Both the position numbers and the translations under genes were made by a program. DNA of 64,000 nt from JAGQVA01 sp033764335 (GTDB taxonomy: Bacteria; Bacteroidota; Bacteroidia; J057): contig JANRJC010000051.1 of the NCBI GenBank assembly GCA_033764335.1, positions 1-64,000 on the forward strand, given 5' to 3'. The notes beneath the pieces were generated by a model. That model was not told the origin of the DNA, did no database searches, and worked only from the letters and a program-made list of their open reading frames with translations. Positions 8,109 through 17,608 of the stretch are shown one piece after another (positions within the stretch are counted from its first letter, which is position 1; each line of letters starts with the position of its first letter).

Positions 8109-8669
8109 ATGGCGAAGCCTTACCAGGCATTGATTAAAGGTTGTGTCAATCAGAAACCTGCCGCACAGCGCGAACTGTATGAGCAGTTTGCATCCTCTAT
8201 GCTTGCGGTATGTTATCGGTATGCACGCGACAAAGACGACGCGGAGGACATCCTTCAGGAGGGGTTTGTAAAGGTTTTTCAGAAAATAGGAAAGTTTGAT
8301 GATCGGGGGTCGCTGGAGGGTTGGATTCGAAAAATTATGGTCAATACGGCGATTGATCACTTGCGTAAGCAGAAATACCAAAACCACCAGACGGAACTTA
8401 ATGAAGGTATAACGGAGGAAGTATCCGCCGATATACTCGACCACATGGAACTGGAGTTTCTGTTTAAGGTCATTCAACAATTACCCACAGGCTACCGCCT
8501 GGTATTTAACCTCTACGCCGTAGAGGGATACTCTCACAAAGAAATCGCAGACGAACTGGGGATTACCGAAAGTACTTCCCGCTCTCAGTACACCCGTGCA
8601 AAGGCCATGCTGAGACAACAGATCGGAGAAATTTATATGGAAAAAAATATATACAAAGATGTCATCTGA
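8109..8669 (+). CDS. ECF-type RNA polymerase sigma factor
   Basis: The 186-residue protein starts at ATG 8109 (MAKPYQALIKGC); an upstream in-frame ATG inside the terminator hairpin is not used on this reading. Region 2 is clear (YRYARDKDDAEDILQEGF, GWIRKIMVNTAIDHLRKQ). Region 4 is clear too (YRLVFNLYAVEGYSHKEIAD, GITESTSRSQYTRAKAML). It directs polymerase to a specific regulon. Its 3' end overlaps the next gene by 11 nt, so the two are translationally coupled. That partner is the probable anti-sigma protein. The signal sensed is unknown. Confidence 0.93.
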   Translation: MAKPYQALIKGCVNQKPAAQRELYEQFASSMLAVCYRYARDKDDAEDILQEGFVKVFQKIGKFDDRGSLEGWIRKIMVNTAIDHLRKQKYQNHQTELNEGITEEVSADILDHMELEFLFKVIQQLPTGYRLVFNLYAVEGYSHKEIADELGITESTSRSQYTRAKAMLRQQIGEIYMEKNIYKDVI

Positions 8670-9993
8670 ACAGTTTGAGCGGAAACTAAGTGCGCGTTTT
8701 GCCGAAGCTCAGGTCTCCCCCCGACCGGAGGTATGGCAAAATATCGAAAAACAACTCGCCGGATCGAAACCCCGACGAGGGGGATTTTTTTGGTGGTTCG
8801 GGGACGGGGTATTTGCCGCCACACTTTTGTGGGCTTTGCTGCTCCCCGGAGCCGATAAAGGGGCTGGTTTTACCTTTGTAGAGACAGCCTGTGAACCGGC
8901 TTTAGAGAAGGAGATAACGCTGGCTGCTCCTACCTCCCTGATAACGCAACCGGCGGTGGAATCTTTTTCCCTGCAACCGAGTCCCCGCGAAATAACGCAA
9001 GCGCTAGAGCCGCAAACAGTACAATTACCCCCTCAGTCCCCTGAGCCTATAGCCACGCGGATAATCGTACCCTCTGTCGAAGAATCTAAGATCAGCGGAG
9101 AAATAAAAATCAACGAACTTCCCTCGCTTCATTATCTGCTTTTGCCGGAGGTGAAAAATGCCGATGTCTCATCCGCATCTCTCCCTGGCCTGAAAATCAA
9201 ACGGTGGGCTTTTTATACCAAAATTTCTCCGGAATGGGCCTTTGATATGACACCGCCCGCGCTGGCCTTAGTTTCTTCGGATCAGAGTTCTCAGAAAAGC
9301 TTCGATTACAGTAGTGTAGAATCTTCTTTCCTCTCATCGGGAAACCAAAGTTCTCCCGGTGAAATCCTTTCGGTGCGTTTTCCCCGCGCCCAACTCCATG
9401 TCTCAGCAGGAGCAGAATATTTTCTCTCCCCCAAACTGAGCGTTCAGGCCGGGTTAGGGTATTCTGTGTCAGAATACGGTATCTTTCAGCGGGGTTCCTT
9501 AAATTCAAGCGTGGCCGATCAACTGGCCAACAACCCCAGTGGGCAATTGGTGATCACTCGTTCATCTTTCGATTTCCAGCCCGATGAGATTTTTCGGATT
9601 GAACAAATCGAACTTCCCGTCGGAGTCAATTATTACCTTCGCAGAGGGCGGTCTTCGCTGGTTTTATCTGCCGGGATTTCCTTCAACCGCCTTGTTTCCC
9701 GACGCACATCCTCTTTTGAGGGAAATGCAGCGGATATAACCCAGAATTTTGGAAGAAATACGTTGTTCACTCTGCCAACCCCCGATTCCGAACTTCTTGT
9801 CTATCGCAAGTACCATGTATATGCGAGCGGAGGAGCCGTGTATCAGTATCAGCTTCGTCCGGGTTTGGCCTTTTTCACCGGACCGCAAGTAAAATATCAG
9901 CTTTCGGATGTTTTTGCGGGATCAGCCGCGGTAGATCAATTACCTTATCGGCTGGGCTGGCAGGTGGGATTTAAGTTTTTTCCGGGAAGGTGA
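8659..9993 (+). CDS. Putative anti-sigma protein with C-terminal beta-barrel
   Basis: The 444-residue protein has three parts. A short cytoplasmic N-terminus (MSSEQFERKLSARFAEAQVS, about 45 residues) includes a WQNIEKQL helix typical of sigma-binding tails. A single membrane helix (~50-66, GVFAATLLWALLLPG) follows. Then comes a long Pro/Ser-rich linker and a C-terminal beta-rich domain (residues ~230-444) with PorT-like outer-membrane barrel strands (LHVSAGAEYFLSPKLSVQAG; FFTGPQVKYQLSDVF). The gene overlaps the sigma gene by 11 nt. Sigma control by this family is inferred from architecture and coupling. Confidence 0.75.
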   Translation: MSSEQFERKLSARFAEAQVSPRPEVWQNIEKQLAGSKPRRGGFFWWFGDGVFAATLLWALLLPGADKGAGFTFVETACEPALEKEITLAAPTSLITQPAVESFSLQPSPREITQALEPQTVQLPPQSPEPIATRIIVPSVEESKISGEIKINELPSLHYLLLPEVKNADVSSASLPGLKIKRWAFYTKISPEWAFDMTPPALALVSSDQSSQKSFDYSSVESSFLSSGNQSSPGEILSVRFPRAQLHVSAGAEYFLSPKLSVQAGLGYSVSEYGIFQRGSLNSSVADQLANNPSGQLVITRSSFDFQPDEIFRIEQIELPVGVNYYLRRGRSSLVLSAGISFNRLVSRRTSSFEGNAADITQNFGRNTLFTLPTPDSELLVYRKYHVYASGGAVYQYQLRPGLAFFTGPQVKYQLSDVFAGSAAVDQLPYRLGWQVGFKFFPGR

Positions 9994-10025
9994 AAGGAAG
10001 TGAATGAAATATAGCCGAATGATTT

Positions 10026-10033
10026 TACATTTG
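10026..10033 (+). promoter_or_regulatory. Bacteroidota -7 box upstream of pdhC
   Basis: TACATTTG exactly matches TAnnTTTG, 51 nt before the pdhC ATG, giving a leader of about 45 nt. No clear -33 TTTG is present. Confidence 0.5.
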
Positions 10034-10084
10034 CGCAGGAATACCTAACTTTGAAAGCCCAAATTAAAATCATACAGAATATAC

Positions 10085-11374
10085 ATGGCTGAAATAATCA
10101 AGATGCCCCGGTTGAGCGATACCATGACAGAAGGTGTCATCGCTGCCTGGCATAAAAAAGTAGGAGATAAAGTTTCCAACGGAGATCTGCTGGCAGAGGT
10201 GGAAACGGATAAAGCTACCATGGATCTTGAATCCTTTTTCGATGGTTTTGTGTTGCATATTGGAGTAGAAGAAGGGAATGGAATTCCGGTGGGAGCATTG
10301 CTGGCGATCATCGGACAAAAAGGAGAAGATGTTGCTTCCCTTGTCGCCAATTTTAAAGCAAGTTCTCCGGAAGAAGCTCCTTCTCCGGTTGCCGAATCCC
10401 GACCAGAAACGCCTGCGGCCCCTATAGTTCCGACTACACAGCCGGAAACGGTTCCCGTCGTACAGCCGGTGGCTGCTCCGATTGTGCCCGTTGTCTCGGA
10501 AGATACACGGGTAAAGGCTTCTCCTCTCGCCAAAGTTATGGCTAAGGACAAAGGCATAGACCTTTCGCTTGTGGCCGGTACCGGTGATAATGGCCGGATC
10601 GTAAAAAAAGATATTGAAAACTTTAAAGCACCTGCTCTGCCCGTCGTTGACGGTGGCGCTGCACCGATGATTACAACGGTGGTGGCGGGTGTCGAAAAAT
10701 ATGAAGAGGTAAGGGTTTCGCAAATGCGCAAAACCATTGCCCGCCGCCTAAGTGAGAGCAAATTTTCCGCTCCGCACTTTTACCTTACAATGGAAATCAA
10801 TATGGATAAATCCGTAGAAGCTCGCAAAGGGCTGAACGAGGTTTCTTCGGTAAAAATTTCCTTTAATGACATGGTAATTAAAGCCGCCGCTACGGCTTTG
10901 AGGCAACATCCCAAAGTAAACGCCGCCTGGCTGGGTGAAAAAATCCGTTACAACCAGCACATTCATATCGGTATGGCGGTCGCGGTGGAAGAAGGACTCC
11001 TCGTGCCGGTTATTCGCTTTGCCGATTCCAAAGGACTGGCAGCGATAGCCACAGAGTCCCGCCAACTCGCCACAATGGCCCGCGAACGAAAACTTCAACC
11101 TCAGGACTGGGAAGGAAATACCTTCACCGTGTCCAACCTGGGGATGTATGGGATTGAAGATTTTACTGCCATCATCAACCCGCCAGATGCCTGTATCCTC
11201 GCTATCGGTGGTATTATTCAGAAACCCATTGTCAAAGACGGGCAAATCGTCGTGGGCAATATGATGAAGGTTACGCTCTCCTGCGACCACCGTGTCGTGG
11301 ATGGTGCTACCGGTTCCGAATTCCTCGTAACACTCAAAAAATACCTCGAAGATCCGGTAAGGATGCTGATTTGA
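10085..11374 (+). CDS. pdhC: Pyruvate dehydrogenase E2 (dihydrolipoamide acetyltransferase)
   Basis: This is the E2 core of a 2-oxo acid dehydrogenase complex and transfers the acetyl group from lipoyl-lysine to CoA. The 429-residue protein has one lipoyl domain (residues 1-80, lipoylated Lys43 in ETDKATMDL). A Pro/Ala-rich linker follows, then a peripheral-subunit-binding domain (~VKASPLAKVMAKDKGIDLSL) and the catalytic domain ending SCDHRVVDGATGSEF, with His402 and Asp406. The N-terminal MPRLSDTMTEG signature favours pyruvate over oxoglutarate or branched-chain substrates. No E1 or E3 gene is adjacent, so the complex is encoded at separate loci. Confidence 0.92.
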   Translation: MAEIIKMPRLSDTMTEGVIAAWHKKVGDKVSNGDLLAEVETDKATMDLESFFDGFVLHIGVEEGNGIPVGALLAIIGQKGEDVASLVANFKASSPEEAPSPVAESRPETPAAPIVPTTQPETVPVVQPVAAPIVPVVSEDTRVKASPLAKVMAKDKGIDLSLVAGTGDNGRIVKKDIENFKAPALPVVDGGAAPMITTVVAGVEKYEEVRVSQMRKTIARRLSESKFSAPHFYLTMEINMDKSVEARKGLNEVSSVKISFNDMVIKAAATALRQHPKVNAAWLGEKIRYNQHIHIGMAVAVEEGLLVPVIRFADSKGLAAIATESRQLATMARERKLQPQDWEGNTFTVSNLGMYGIEDFTAIINPPDACILAIGGIIQKPIVKDGQIVVGNMMKVTLSCDHRVVDGATGSEFLVTLKKYLEDPVRMLI

Positions 11375-11462
11375 GATGTAGGTTTTTATAGGTAAAAAAC
11401 GAGATTTACCGCTTCTTCCTGTGTTTTTTTGTGATAAATTCACAGACGGTTGCGGTAAATCA

Positions 11463-13277
11463 ATGTTCTTTTCCATGAAAATCTTTGTATTCATCATTTT
11501 CGGAGTTTTTGCTTCTGCCCTTCAATCTCAGGTAGTTCCCGATTCGCTTACGGCGGACTGGCCTTCGACGGGTTTTCCCGGGGAAATTCCTCAGATAGGA
11601 AGAGTCTTTTCCATTACCGATTTCAACTCCGGTGAAAACGTAACAGAGGACTGGGACAAAATCTTTTTGCGTGCTTTAGAAAGTCTCGAAGGACGCATGG
11701 GGGTTATATGGTTTCCTCCGGGTGAATATAAGTTTCACTCCACTCTTGTACTCCCGGACAGTTGTATCCTGCGCGGTGCGGGGGCGGACTCTACTCATCT
11801 GATTTTCGATCTGGGAGGAGCCGCCGGCGACGGTATTTTTATTGGCAATCGCAACCAGCCGGATTTTGATTCCATACCTTCTCTCTGCAAAAAAGGAACC
11901 CCGGAAATCGCCGGTATATTTCTTCCTCAATACCTTCCGGGAACATATATTGAAATACGTCAAAAAAATGGATCGTGGGACACGAAACCCGCAGCCTGGG
12001 CGCAAAATTGTACTGGCCAGTTTGCTCGCATTGCGGGAGTCAATGATTCTGCCCTGATTTTGGATCAGGTTCTCCGAACCGATTTTTTACCCGAATTATA
12101 CCCCCAAATCCGCCCGATAAACCCCCGCCATTTTGTGGGTATTGAATGCCTTTCCATTACCCGTAATGACACGCCGGAAGTTGCTCCTTTATACAATATT
12201 CACTTCAACTATGCCAACCGGTGCTGGGTCAGAGGGGTAGAGAGCCGAAGGAGTATCGGCAGTCATATTATGGTGGATGCCAGTGCCGAAATTGAAATTA
12301 CCGGCAGCTATTTCCACGAATCCGTCGCTTATGACGGCTCGGGAACTCACGGGTATGGCATAACCCTGATTCAGCATGCCAGCCAGGTACTCGTGGAGGA
12401 TAATATTTTCCGCCACCTCCGCCATGCTATGATGGTCAAACAAGGAGCCAATGGAAATGTATTTGCCTACAACTATTCCACCGATCCTTATCGTACCGAA
12501 TTTCCCAATGATCTCACCGGCGATATTTCGGTGCATGGCCATTTTCCTTATTCCAACCTTTTTGAAGGAAATATTGTCGCCAATATCATCACTGACCACT
12601 ACTGGGGTGCTGCCGGTCCCGGCAATATGTTCTTCCGCAACCGGGCAGAATTGTACGGAATCAGTCTGATAAATCTCGACGGCAGTAACATTATTACCAA
12701 TGAGCAGATACTCGTAGGAAACGAAACCACGAATTTTGGCCCATTTATGGGCAATTTTCTCGTAGGCCGGAGCGGACATTTTCTGTCGGGAAATCATATC
12801 AAAGGACTAATACAGCCGACCGGTACTGAAGAACTAAATGATACTTCTTATTATCGGTGGGATTTGTCCGGAACAGACCCGCTTATCGGATTGCCCAACG
12901 CTTTGGGACAAGGTACAAATGCCGCTGCCCGGCGATTTCAGGAAGGGAAAAACCTCACCGTATGTGCGGAAAATAACCCCAATCCGGCGACAGCACTCGA
13001 TCCGAAATTATATGAAGATTTTTTTCTGGAAAATGTATTCCCTAACCCGTTTTCCTCAATACTGACCCTTGAAATCCGGGTAGAAAAAACTTCCCAGCTT
13101 CGCATCCGTCTGACTACCGTTTCCGGAAAATTGATAAAAGAAAAGATATTAATGACAACTCCCGGTAAACACCAGATCAGGGTCGAGACAGATCCAGGTT
13201 TACCGGGAGGAATTTATGTGCTGGAAGTAGTTTTCGGCGAACAGCGATTCGTCCGGAAACTAGTGAACCACCTGTAA
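11463..13277 (+). CDS. Secreted right-handed beta-helix protein with T9SS type A sorting domain
   Basis: The protein has 604 residues from ATG 11463; ATG 11475 is an equally good start and both give a signal peptide (MKIFVFIIFGVFASALQSQ). An N-terminal element FPPGEYKFHSTLVLPDSCIL is typical of pectate-lyase-3-like beta-helices. Parallel-beta repeats follow through about residue 450 (for example VLVEDNIFRHLRHAMMV). The C-terminal ~80 residues start with VFPNPFSSILTLEI and end in KLVNHL, a type A sorting domain. A carbohydrate-active role is likely but the substrate is not evident. The last 18 bp overlap the convergent neighbour. Confidence 0.82.
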   Translation: MFFSMKIFVFIIFGVFASALQSQVVPDSLTADWPSTGFPGEIPQIGRVFSITDFNSGENVTEDWDKIFLRALESLEGRMGVIWFPPGEYKFHSTLVLPDSCILRGAGADSTHLIFDLGGAAGDGIFIGNRNQPDFDSIPSLCKKGTPEIAGIFLPQYLPGTYIEIRQKNGSWDTKPAAWAQNCTGQFARIAGVNDSALILDQVLRTDFLPELYPQIRPINPRHFVGIECLSITRNDTPEVAPLYNIHFNYANRCWVRGVESRRSIGSHIMVDASAEIEITGSYFHESVAYDGSGTHGYGITLIQHASQVLVEDNIFRHLRHAMMVKQGANGNVFAYNYSTDPYRTEFPNDLTGDISVHGHFPYSNLFEGNIVANIITDHYWGAAGPGNMFFRNRAELYGISLINLDGSNIITNEQILVGNETTNFGPFMGNFLVGRSGHFLSGNHIKGLIQPTGTEELNDTSYYRWDLSGTDPLIGLPNALGQGTNAAARRFQEGKNLTVCAENNPNPATALDPKLYEDFFLENVFPNPFSSILTLEIRVEKTSQLRIRLTTVSGKLIKEKILMTTPGKHQIRVETDPGLPGGIYVLEVVFGEQRFVRKLVNHL

Positions 13278-15770
13278 TTTTTGTATAAATCGTTTTCCTT
13301 CACTTTCCACCGAAAGAATATAAAGACCCGCAGGCAAGGAACTCATATCCACCGAAAGACGATGAGCACGGGTAGATGTCTGCCGTAATTGTTTGCCATT
13401 CATATCAAAAACCGAAGCGGTGAAAGCATGATTTTTTTCCATTTCAACGGTTACGATGCCGGATGTAGGGTTGGGGTAAACAAGGACACCCTGATTGTAT
13501 AGATTCGCAAGACCCGTGCTTTCCAACTGATAGACCACAATCTGCGCGGGGAGCGGGTTTATCGGAATCACCTGACCGGTGGCATTTATCACACGGAAAT
13601 CGGTAATTTCAAGAGTCAGGTTTTCATATAGATTACTTTTCCCGGAAATATCGTCCACCATTACAATGCTAAGCACGGCGATTTGGCCAAATCCACTTGC
13701 GGAGATATGATCGTTGCGGGTAAGAGCCACATCTATTTTTCCATTAGCAAAAAAGTCCTTTTGTAAACCGATCAAACTGGTTCCGGGCATACCCAGCCAA
13801 CCATTGCTATAACTGATTTTGGCAGAAGCCGAATCCACCAGGGTATTGTCATACAAGATGGAAAAAGCAATTCCATAAATGCTGTCTGCCGGGATACTAT
13901 CCACACCCAGATAGATAGGCAGAAACAAGGTATCACCAACAAGCGCGGAATCAATTTGGGGCAGGATAAGCAGCGGCGGATCGCCGGGGCCTCCGCGTTC
14001 ACCCCCTTCGGTTTTGTTGTGGGTGAGACCGTAGTTGAGCGAAATCGCAAGTGTATCGTCATCGTTGATGACGCCATTTCCGTCGGTATCGGAGTGGTTG
14101 TAATTTACCCCGCTCGGCAGGGTATCGTTCCACAGGCTGGCCAGTTGCCCTTCCCAGTTTAATGAAGCATTGGAACGCGCCGGCCCTGTCGTCGCATAGG
14201 AAAGACCAATGGCCAATAAGTCAAAATTATCTGCCACTCCATCATAATCCGCATCCCCCGGCCATACACAATCATCTTTTACGATAATCGCCGCCGTAGT
14301 AGTCTCCGTACAATTTCCATCATCGGTAACTAGCGTAATGATTTTTACTCCCGAAGTTGCCCAAACCAATTCGTAAGGCCCTGCTCCCGAACCCGATAAA
14401 ACGGTTCCCCCGTTGAAGTCCCAGGAATAGGTAAAAGACGGTCCCGCAGGTACAATCGCCTGAACCAGCGCTGTATCATTGTTGCATACCGAGTCGGTTA
14501 AAGAAAAAGCAATATTATGATCGCAATTGTCCACGTCAATGACGAAGGTATATTCGCCCAGATTCGCAACATAACATACTGTATCCCACAGACTTACTGT
14601 AAAACTATATCGTCCCGGAGCAGAAGGTGTCCATGCCAGTAATCCCTGCGGGGCAAGCCCCGAGATCGTATCGGTAATCGCAGCATTAGTAGCGTCAGTA
14701 AATGTCGCACCGGGCAACGAACCACTCCAGGTCATTTCGATAAAGTCGCCCGTGTTGAGGTCAAACCCGTCAATACGAAACTGCATGGGAGAGTTGACGA
14801 AAGCCTGAAGAACATAATCACCGATGTAAGAACACCCGACAGGCGTGGGAGCGGTGGCTCCCAAAGCCGGAACATAAGGGAATACATTGGGAGCGGTGGC
14901 GGAGGGAAAAACCGTGACACTCAAGTCGTGCTGATAAGTTCCCAAAAGCGAACCGTTGCGATATTCAGCTATGGTATAACAAAATACATATTCTCCCAGA
15001 AACGCCGTAGAAACCGGTGTAAAACTTACATCACCCGTTACAGAGTCCAGCGATACATTCCAGCCGGCTCCGAGAGGTTGGGAGGGCGAATAAGAAATAT
15101 TGTAAGGAATCGCATTGCCTCCGGCTTCCGTACAGGCAGAAAGAAAATAATAAAGGGAGTCACCTTCTGCATCTGTAGCTGCCAGACTGATATGTGCCGG
15201 TTGACCAGCCTGGAGAAAAATCGGAGAGGGGTCTATAAAATCCGGCGACTCATTGCAGGAACCGGGGTTTTTGATCGTAGAAGTTACGGCCAACCCATAA
15301 AGATTGGCGTTGTTGAGCGTTAAAATCGTACCGCTGCGGCAGCAATGGCTGTAACTAAGGGTGAAAGCCGTGCATGATCCCGAACTACAAAAATTGTAGT
15401 CGCGGTAAAACTGAACTTCGACCACACCGGGGTATATCGGATTGGGGCTACTGCCACAAGAGTTGAGCGCGACCATGCCCGGACAAAGCGGGGTGACATC
15501 TGTCTGAGCAACAAATTGCCACGGATTAGCAGCCGAAGGTGCCGTACAACCCCCTGTCCCGGTAATAGAAAACGTACCACTGATTGTGGAAGGGGGGGAA
15601 ACAATAAGCCCCGCGCAGTCAAAATACTCGGTAACGAATATCCTGTAACTACAACCGGAGGTGCATTCATACGTGATATTGGCTCCTTTTATATGTGATC
15701 CCTTTACATTCAAAAAGGACACGATCATAAGAAACAATAAACATCCACGGGTCAGGTAAACAAATTTCAT
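13260..15770 (-). CDS. Large secreted T9SS protein with dockerin-like and cohesin-like segments
   Basis: The 836-residue protein has a signal peptide (to ~residue 24). A Cys-rich Ig-like N-terminal half (SHIKGANITYECTSG, residues 25-300) is a pattern common in giant adhesins of this phylum. More beta-sandwich modules run to about 500. Residues 503-585 carry two Ca-binding loops (DADYDGVADNFD and DTDGNGVINDDD), arranged as in dockerins. Residues ~605-745 read like a cohesin-type domain (VGDTLFLPIYLGVDSIPADS). The C-terminal type A sorting domain starts at VLVYPNPTSGIVTVEM (~763). It is likely exported to the cell surface by T9SS. Confidence 0.8.
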   Translation of the reverse strand: MKFVYLTRGCLLFLMIVSFLNVKGSHIKGANITYECTSGCSYRIFVTEYFDCAGLIVSPPSTISGTFSITGTGGCTAPSAANPWQFVAQTDVTPLCPGMVALNSCGSSPNPIYPGVVEVQFYRDYNFCSSGSCTAFTLSYSHCCRSGTILTLNNANLYGLAVTSTIKNPGSCNESPDFIDPSPIFLQAGQPAHISLAATDAEGDSLYYFLSACTEAGGNAIPYNISYSPSQPLGAGWNVSLDSVTGDVSFTPVSTAFLGEYVFCYTIAEYRNGSLLGTYQHDLSVTVFPSATAPNVFPYVPALGATAPTPVGCSYIGDYVLQAFVNSPMQFRIDGFDLNTGDFIEMTWSGSLPGATFTDATNAAITDTISGLAPQGLLAWTPSAPGRYSFTVSLWDTVCYVANLGEYTFVIDVDNCDHNIAFSLTDSVCNNDTALVQAIVPAGPSFTYSWDFNGGTVLSGSGAGPYELVWATSGVKIITLVTDDGNCTETTTAAIIVKDDCVWPGDADYDGVADNFDLLAIGLSYATTGPARSNASLNWEGQLASLWNDTLPSGVNYNHSDTDGNGVINDDDTLAISLNYGLTHNKTEGGERGGPGDPPLLILPQIDSALVGDTLFLPIYLGVDSIPADSIYGIAFSILYDNTLVDSASAKISYSNGWLGMPGTSLIGLQKDFFANGKIDVALTRNDHISASGFGQIAVLSIVMVDDISGKSNLYENLTLEITDFRVINATGQVIPINPLPAQIVVYQLESTGLANLYNQGVLVYPNPTSGIVTVEMEKNHAFTASVFDMNGKQLRQTSTRAHRLSVDMSSLPAGLYILSVESEGKRFIQKLQVVH

Positions 15771-15965
15771 GGTAAAAAAATTGAAGCGGTGTATAGCCGG
15801 TTGGTGATAAATTCAGGATACAAAATGTAGAGATCATTTACGTTCGACAAGAACTTTATGTGGATATTCTGAACTTATTTTAAAATAAAAATATATTTAT
15901 AAATTTGAAAATGAGCATTTTATATTTTTTTTTCTGAATTTTATTTTTTGAAATCAGAGAAAAAA

Positions 15966-17444
15966 ATGCCTAAAAAAGAAATAAAATCGGCACGACTCAT
16001 TCAGATGCTGCGGGCTTTGACCGAAAAGGAGTTTCGCGATTTTCGGGTCTTTGTAAAGTCACCCTGGTTTAACCGGAATGAACGCCTGATTAACCTCACC
16101 GAATACCTATACCCGGCATGGCCCGACTTTGATAAAAAGACCCTCGAAAGGGAAAAAATTTTTGCCGTACTCTATGGCGACCAAACGCCCTGCCAGGAGC
16201 AGCAAGTCTATGACCATTTTTCTTTTCTGATCCGGTTATTGGAAACCTTTTTCGTTCAGCAATCCCTCGATACAGATACTGCGGAATATCAGCGGCTGTT
16301 ATTGAGTGCATTTTCGGCAAAAAACCTTGAAAATCACTTTGACCGGTATTACTCCAAAGTAGAGCAGGAGTGGGAGAAAAACCCTTTTCAGGGAACCGAT
16401 TTTTTTCTGGAAAAATACCGTATTCAGCGGGAAGCTGTGATACAGTTTGGCAAACAACAAAAGCGCGAAACAGATCAACATTTACCCCATCTTTTCCGCT
16501 CATTGGATCAATTTTACCTCTCCTCCCGGCTGCGGTTTACCTGTGAATGGCTAAACCGGGCGAATATTCTCCATACAGAACCCGTCGAATCGGTCATCCT
16601 TCCGCTGCGGTCTTTGCTGAATGTTATGCCCTTAGAATTCTTGGAAAACCCCTCGATCAAAGGCTATTATCGGGTATTTCAGATACTGACCGGTGAAACC
16701 CCGAGTGAAAACTATCCCAAACTGGTACAACTTCTCAAAGAACATTCAGACCAGATTCCCCGCGAAGAAATCAATGAACTGTATGCCCATGCCCAGAATT
16801 TTTGTATCAAAATGATCAATCAGGGGCAGGCAGATTACCATTCACATCTTTTCCAGTTGTTTCAGGATCTTCTGGATCAGAACCTGCTGATTGAAAACGG
16901 GCATTTGGATCATCGGAAATACAAAAATATCGTTACGGTCGGATTGCGAATGAGAGCCTTTGACTGGGTATGGAATTTTTTGCATGAATACCGGGAAAAA
17001 TTATCCCCTGAATACCGGGAAAATGTATTTACCTACAACCTTGCTGCCTGGCATTACGAACTCCAGCAATATCATCAGGCGTTACCTTTGCTCAACCAGG
17101 TAAGTTTTACCGATGTCTATTATCACCTCAGCGCAAAAGCTATGATGCTGAAAATTTATTTTGAGATGGAAGAAGACCTCGCCTTCGAATCCCTTCTCGA
17201 TACTTTTCGCATATTTCTTAACCGGAACCGCACCATTTCCGCTTATCAGCGGACGGTTCACAAAAACATGATCCGGTTTGCCCAAAAGGCTTATCGCCTT
17301 CGCAATAAGCAGGGGATACTTTCGGCAGAAACACTTACCCAAGAAACCGAAAACCTCCGGGCAGAAATAAACTCCGTCCGCGAAGTCGCCAATATCAACT
17401 GGCTGGTAGGGGAGATCGCGAAGATGGGGGGAGGGAAATTTTAG
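15966..17444 (+). CDS. Hypothetical helical protein
   Basis: A 492-residue soluble protein starts at ATG 15966 (MPKKEIKSARLIQMLRAL); a TTG 18 nt upstream is less likely. It is almost entirely helical with aromatic-rich repeats (LTEKEFRDFRVFVKSPWFNR; YYSKVEQEWEKNPFQGTDFF; AAWHYELQQYHQALPLLNQV), some resembling degenerate TPR units in the last third. There is no signal peptide, membrane segment or catalytic motif. I recall such proteins from Saprospiria genomes only as hypotheticals. It stands alone downstream of a very AT-rich 195-bp intergenic stretch. Confidence 0.8.
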   Translation: MPKKEIKSARLIQMLRALTEKEFRDFRVFVKSPWFNRNERLINLTEYLYPAWPDFDKKTLEREKIFAVLYGDQTPCQEQQVYDHFSFLIRLLETFFVQQSLDTDTAEYQRLLLSAFSAKNLENHFDRYYSKVEQEWEKNPFQGTDFFLEKYRIQREAVIQFGKQQKRETDQHLPHLFRSLDQFYLSSRLRFTCEWLNRANILHTEPVESVILPLRSLLNVMPLEFLENPSIKGYYRVFQILTGETPSENYPKLVQLLKEHSDQIPREEINELYAHAQNFCIKMINQGQADYHSHLFQLFQDLLDQNLLIENGHLDHRKYKNIVTVGLRMRAFDWVWNFLHEYREKLSPEYRENVFTYNLAAWHYELQQYHQALPLLNQVSFTDVYYHLSAKAMMLKIYFEMEEDLAFESLLDTFRIFLNRNRTISAYQRTVHKNMIRFAQKAYRLRNKQGILSAETLTQETENLRAEINSVREVANINWLVGEIAKMGGGKF

Positions 17445-17608
17445 TTTACGGCCAGGATATTATGCGGGGTTGGTTTTGCCGCGGAACCTTTTGAAAAGTT
17501 GTTGAGAGGATAAAATATTTGCATATTTACTGCTATTGCAGTAAAGAGACATTCACAAGATGCTTGGTCAATCATGGGCGAACATTATTGACCATTCAAA
17601 TAACCCGT

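Noticed and set aside
10045..10761. Two overlapping antisense frames (238 and 217 residues) across pdhC
   Set aside because: Low-complexity Ser/Thr or Arg/Phe-rich shadows of the Ala/Pro-rich E2 linker.
11430..11444. CRP/FNR-like TGTGA-N5-TCACA before the beta-helix gene
   Set aside because: Spacer is 5 instead of 6 and the central pair mismatches; chance occurrence is plausible.
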